Position numbers and translations under genes: made by a program. From CAZLFQ01 sp964625465 (lineage in GTDB: Bacteria; Pseudomonadota; Alphaproteobacteria; Rickettsiales; Midichloriaceae), in assembly GCA_964625465.1 (NCBI GenBank), contig CAZVFD010000045.1, forward strand, positions 1 through 6,939: a stretch of DNA of 6,939 bases, read 5' to 3'. This document shows, in pieces, positions 6,300 through 6,939 of the stretch (its first letter is position 1; every line of letters starts with the position of its first letter). The notes under the pieces are model-generated. The model was not told where the DNA came from. It ran no database searches and saw nothing but the letters and a program-made list of their open reading frames with translations.

Positions 6300-6781
6300 T
6301 TGTTTATAGTATTTTCTATTTCTTCTAGGAATCTTTTGAGAAACTTCAGCTTAATATAGTCGTTTTTTGCTTCGTGATAAAGCTCTTTTTTAAGTGAATT
6401 GCCCATGTTTGCTAGGGTTGCGCGGATGTCTACTTGAACTTCAGACCTTAGATCAGTTAATGATTCAGTATCGTTTAATCTAGTTCGCCATTCAAATGTT
6501 TCCTCAAGAAATTCAGGACTTAGCACCTCTTTTGATAGGTCTATGTTCTGCAAACTTAGAATATGTTCTGCGCGACTGAAGTCAGATTTTAGAATTTTAT
6601 ATCCGTAGTTTAGTTCTTGGCTTTTTTCCAAAATTTTGTCTTGAATCTCTGTGGAGTCATTTATGTGTTTGTCAGGATGGAACTGTGCTTGTTTTTCAAA
6701 AAGCTTTTGGTCTAGTAAATTTTTATCGATATCAAAACTAACTTTTAAATCAAACAGTTGGAAAAAATTTTGTTTGGTCAT
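6296..6781 (-). CDS. hscB: HscB, J-domain co-chaperone for Fe-S cluster assembly
   Basis: HscB (Hsc20) is the J-protein that binds apo- or cluster-loaded IscU, delivers it to HscA and stimulates the HscA ATPase. The 161 residues fit the family (about 165-175). The J-domain occupies about 1-75: it begins NFFQLFDL (5-12), carries the essential HPDK at 35-38 in FHPDKH, and ends with SRAEHIL (69-75), the HscB signature at the end of the J-domain. The C-terminal three-helix IscU-binding domain covers about 85-160 and contains LSPEFLEETFEWR (87-99), corresponding to the FL-MEQ-E-RE-type helix of the family. The start ATG lies one base after the stop of hemJ (TAATATG) without a visible Shine-Dalgarno sequence, and its end overlaps hscA by four bases, so both junctions suggest coupled translation in a hemJ-hscB-hscA operon. 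Nothing essential appears to be missing, so the J-domain partner of the shortened HscA is intact. Confidence 0.96.
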   Translation of the reverse strand: MTKQNFFQLFDLKVSFDIDKNLLDQKLFEKQAQFHPDKHINDSTEIQDKILEKSQELNYGYKILKSDFSRAEHILSLQNIDLSKEVLSPEFLEETFEWRTRLNDTESLTDLRSEVQVDIRATLANMGNSLKKELYHEAKNDYIKLKFLKRFLEEIENTINK

Positions 6782-6782
6782 A

Positions 6783-6939
6783 TTAAAAAGGTTTAACGAC
6801 TGCTAAAATCACTATTATTAGTGCTAGTATTGGAGATGCTTCATTGAATATTCTGAAGAAATTTTCAGATTTTTCATTTTTTCCTAGCGCAAAAGCTTTT
6901 CTATATTTGGAACACATTATGTGTACGATCAACATCCCA
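6783..6939 (-). CDS. hemJ: HemJ, protoporphyrinogen IX oxidase (C-terminal fragment, cut by window edge)
   Basis: Only the last 51 codons and the TAA stop are in the window; the rest of the gene lies beyond the right edge. The fragment starts with the end of a hydrophobic helix (GMLIVHIMCSKYRKAF), passes through a charged loop and ends with a second hydrophobic helix. The FFRIFNEASPIL segment and the terminal VVKPF closely match the conserved C-terminus of HemJ (formerly UPF0093), where FFR-(I/V)-(F/L)-NE-P and VVKPF are nearly invariant. HemJ is an inner-membrane heme protein that oxidises protoporphyrinogen IX to protoporphyrin IX, the penultimate step of heme synthesis, in bacteria without HemG or HemY. 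The stop codon is one base from the hscB start, so the gene is co-transcribed with the Fe-S chaperone pair. The assignment rests on a short but diagnostic stretch. Confidence 0.88.
   Translation of the reverse strand, partial: GMLIVHIMCSKYRKAFALGKNEKSENFFRIFNEASPILALIIVILAVVKPF

Overview
The window looks like a piece of a compact, AT-rich alphaproteobacterial chromosome, most likely from a host-associated lineage of the Rickettsiales/Holosporales kind. The basis is low GC, AT-rich codon use, recognisable MurG, NrdR, RluD, HscB, HscA and HemJ homologues, and almost no intergenic DNA: only about 24 bases between stops and starts are non-coding, and several genes overlap. The lineage is inferred from general resemblance, not from a search. 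No tRNA, rRNA, CRISPR array, insertion sequence or phage gene was found.

Layout. (1) Bases 1-2085, plus strand: one long reading frame, open at the left edge, for a soluble, mostly helical protein of at least 692 residues that I do not recognise. It ends in a basic RKRR patch and is the real unknown here. (2) Bases 2108-3925, minus strand: a three-gene overlapping operon read as a small single-pass membrane protein, then nrdR (ribonucleotide reductase repressor), then murG (lipid II synthesis). (3) Bases 3926-4879, plus strand: rluD (23S rRNA pseudouridine synthase), whose ATG directly abuts the divergent ATG of the small membrane protein in the hexamer CATATG. A good extended -10 promoter for rluD lies inside the small gene. 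(4) Bases 4881-6939, minus strand: a tight hemJ-hscB-hscA operon, with hemJ cut by the right edge. It joins a late heme-synthesis enzyme to the specialised Fe-S cluster chaperone pair.

Functionally these are mostly housekeeping genes: HscB (J-protein) delivers the scaffold IscU to HscA (Hsp70) for Fe-S cluster transfer, HemJ oxidises protoporphyrinogen, MurG makes lipid II, NrdR controls dNTP supply and RluD modifies the ribosome.

The most notable points are that HscA stops cleanly after its beta-sandwich substrate domain, so it has no helical lid, and also seems short in its nucleotide-binding domain; that its stop codon sits one base from the rluD stop; that two divergent genes start back to back with no spacer; and that the large unknown protein has features compatible with, but not proof of, a secreted effector.
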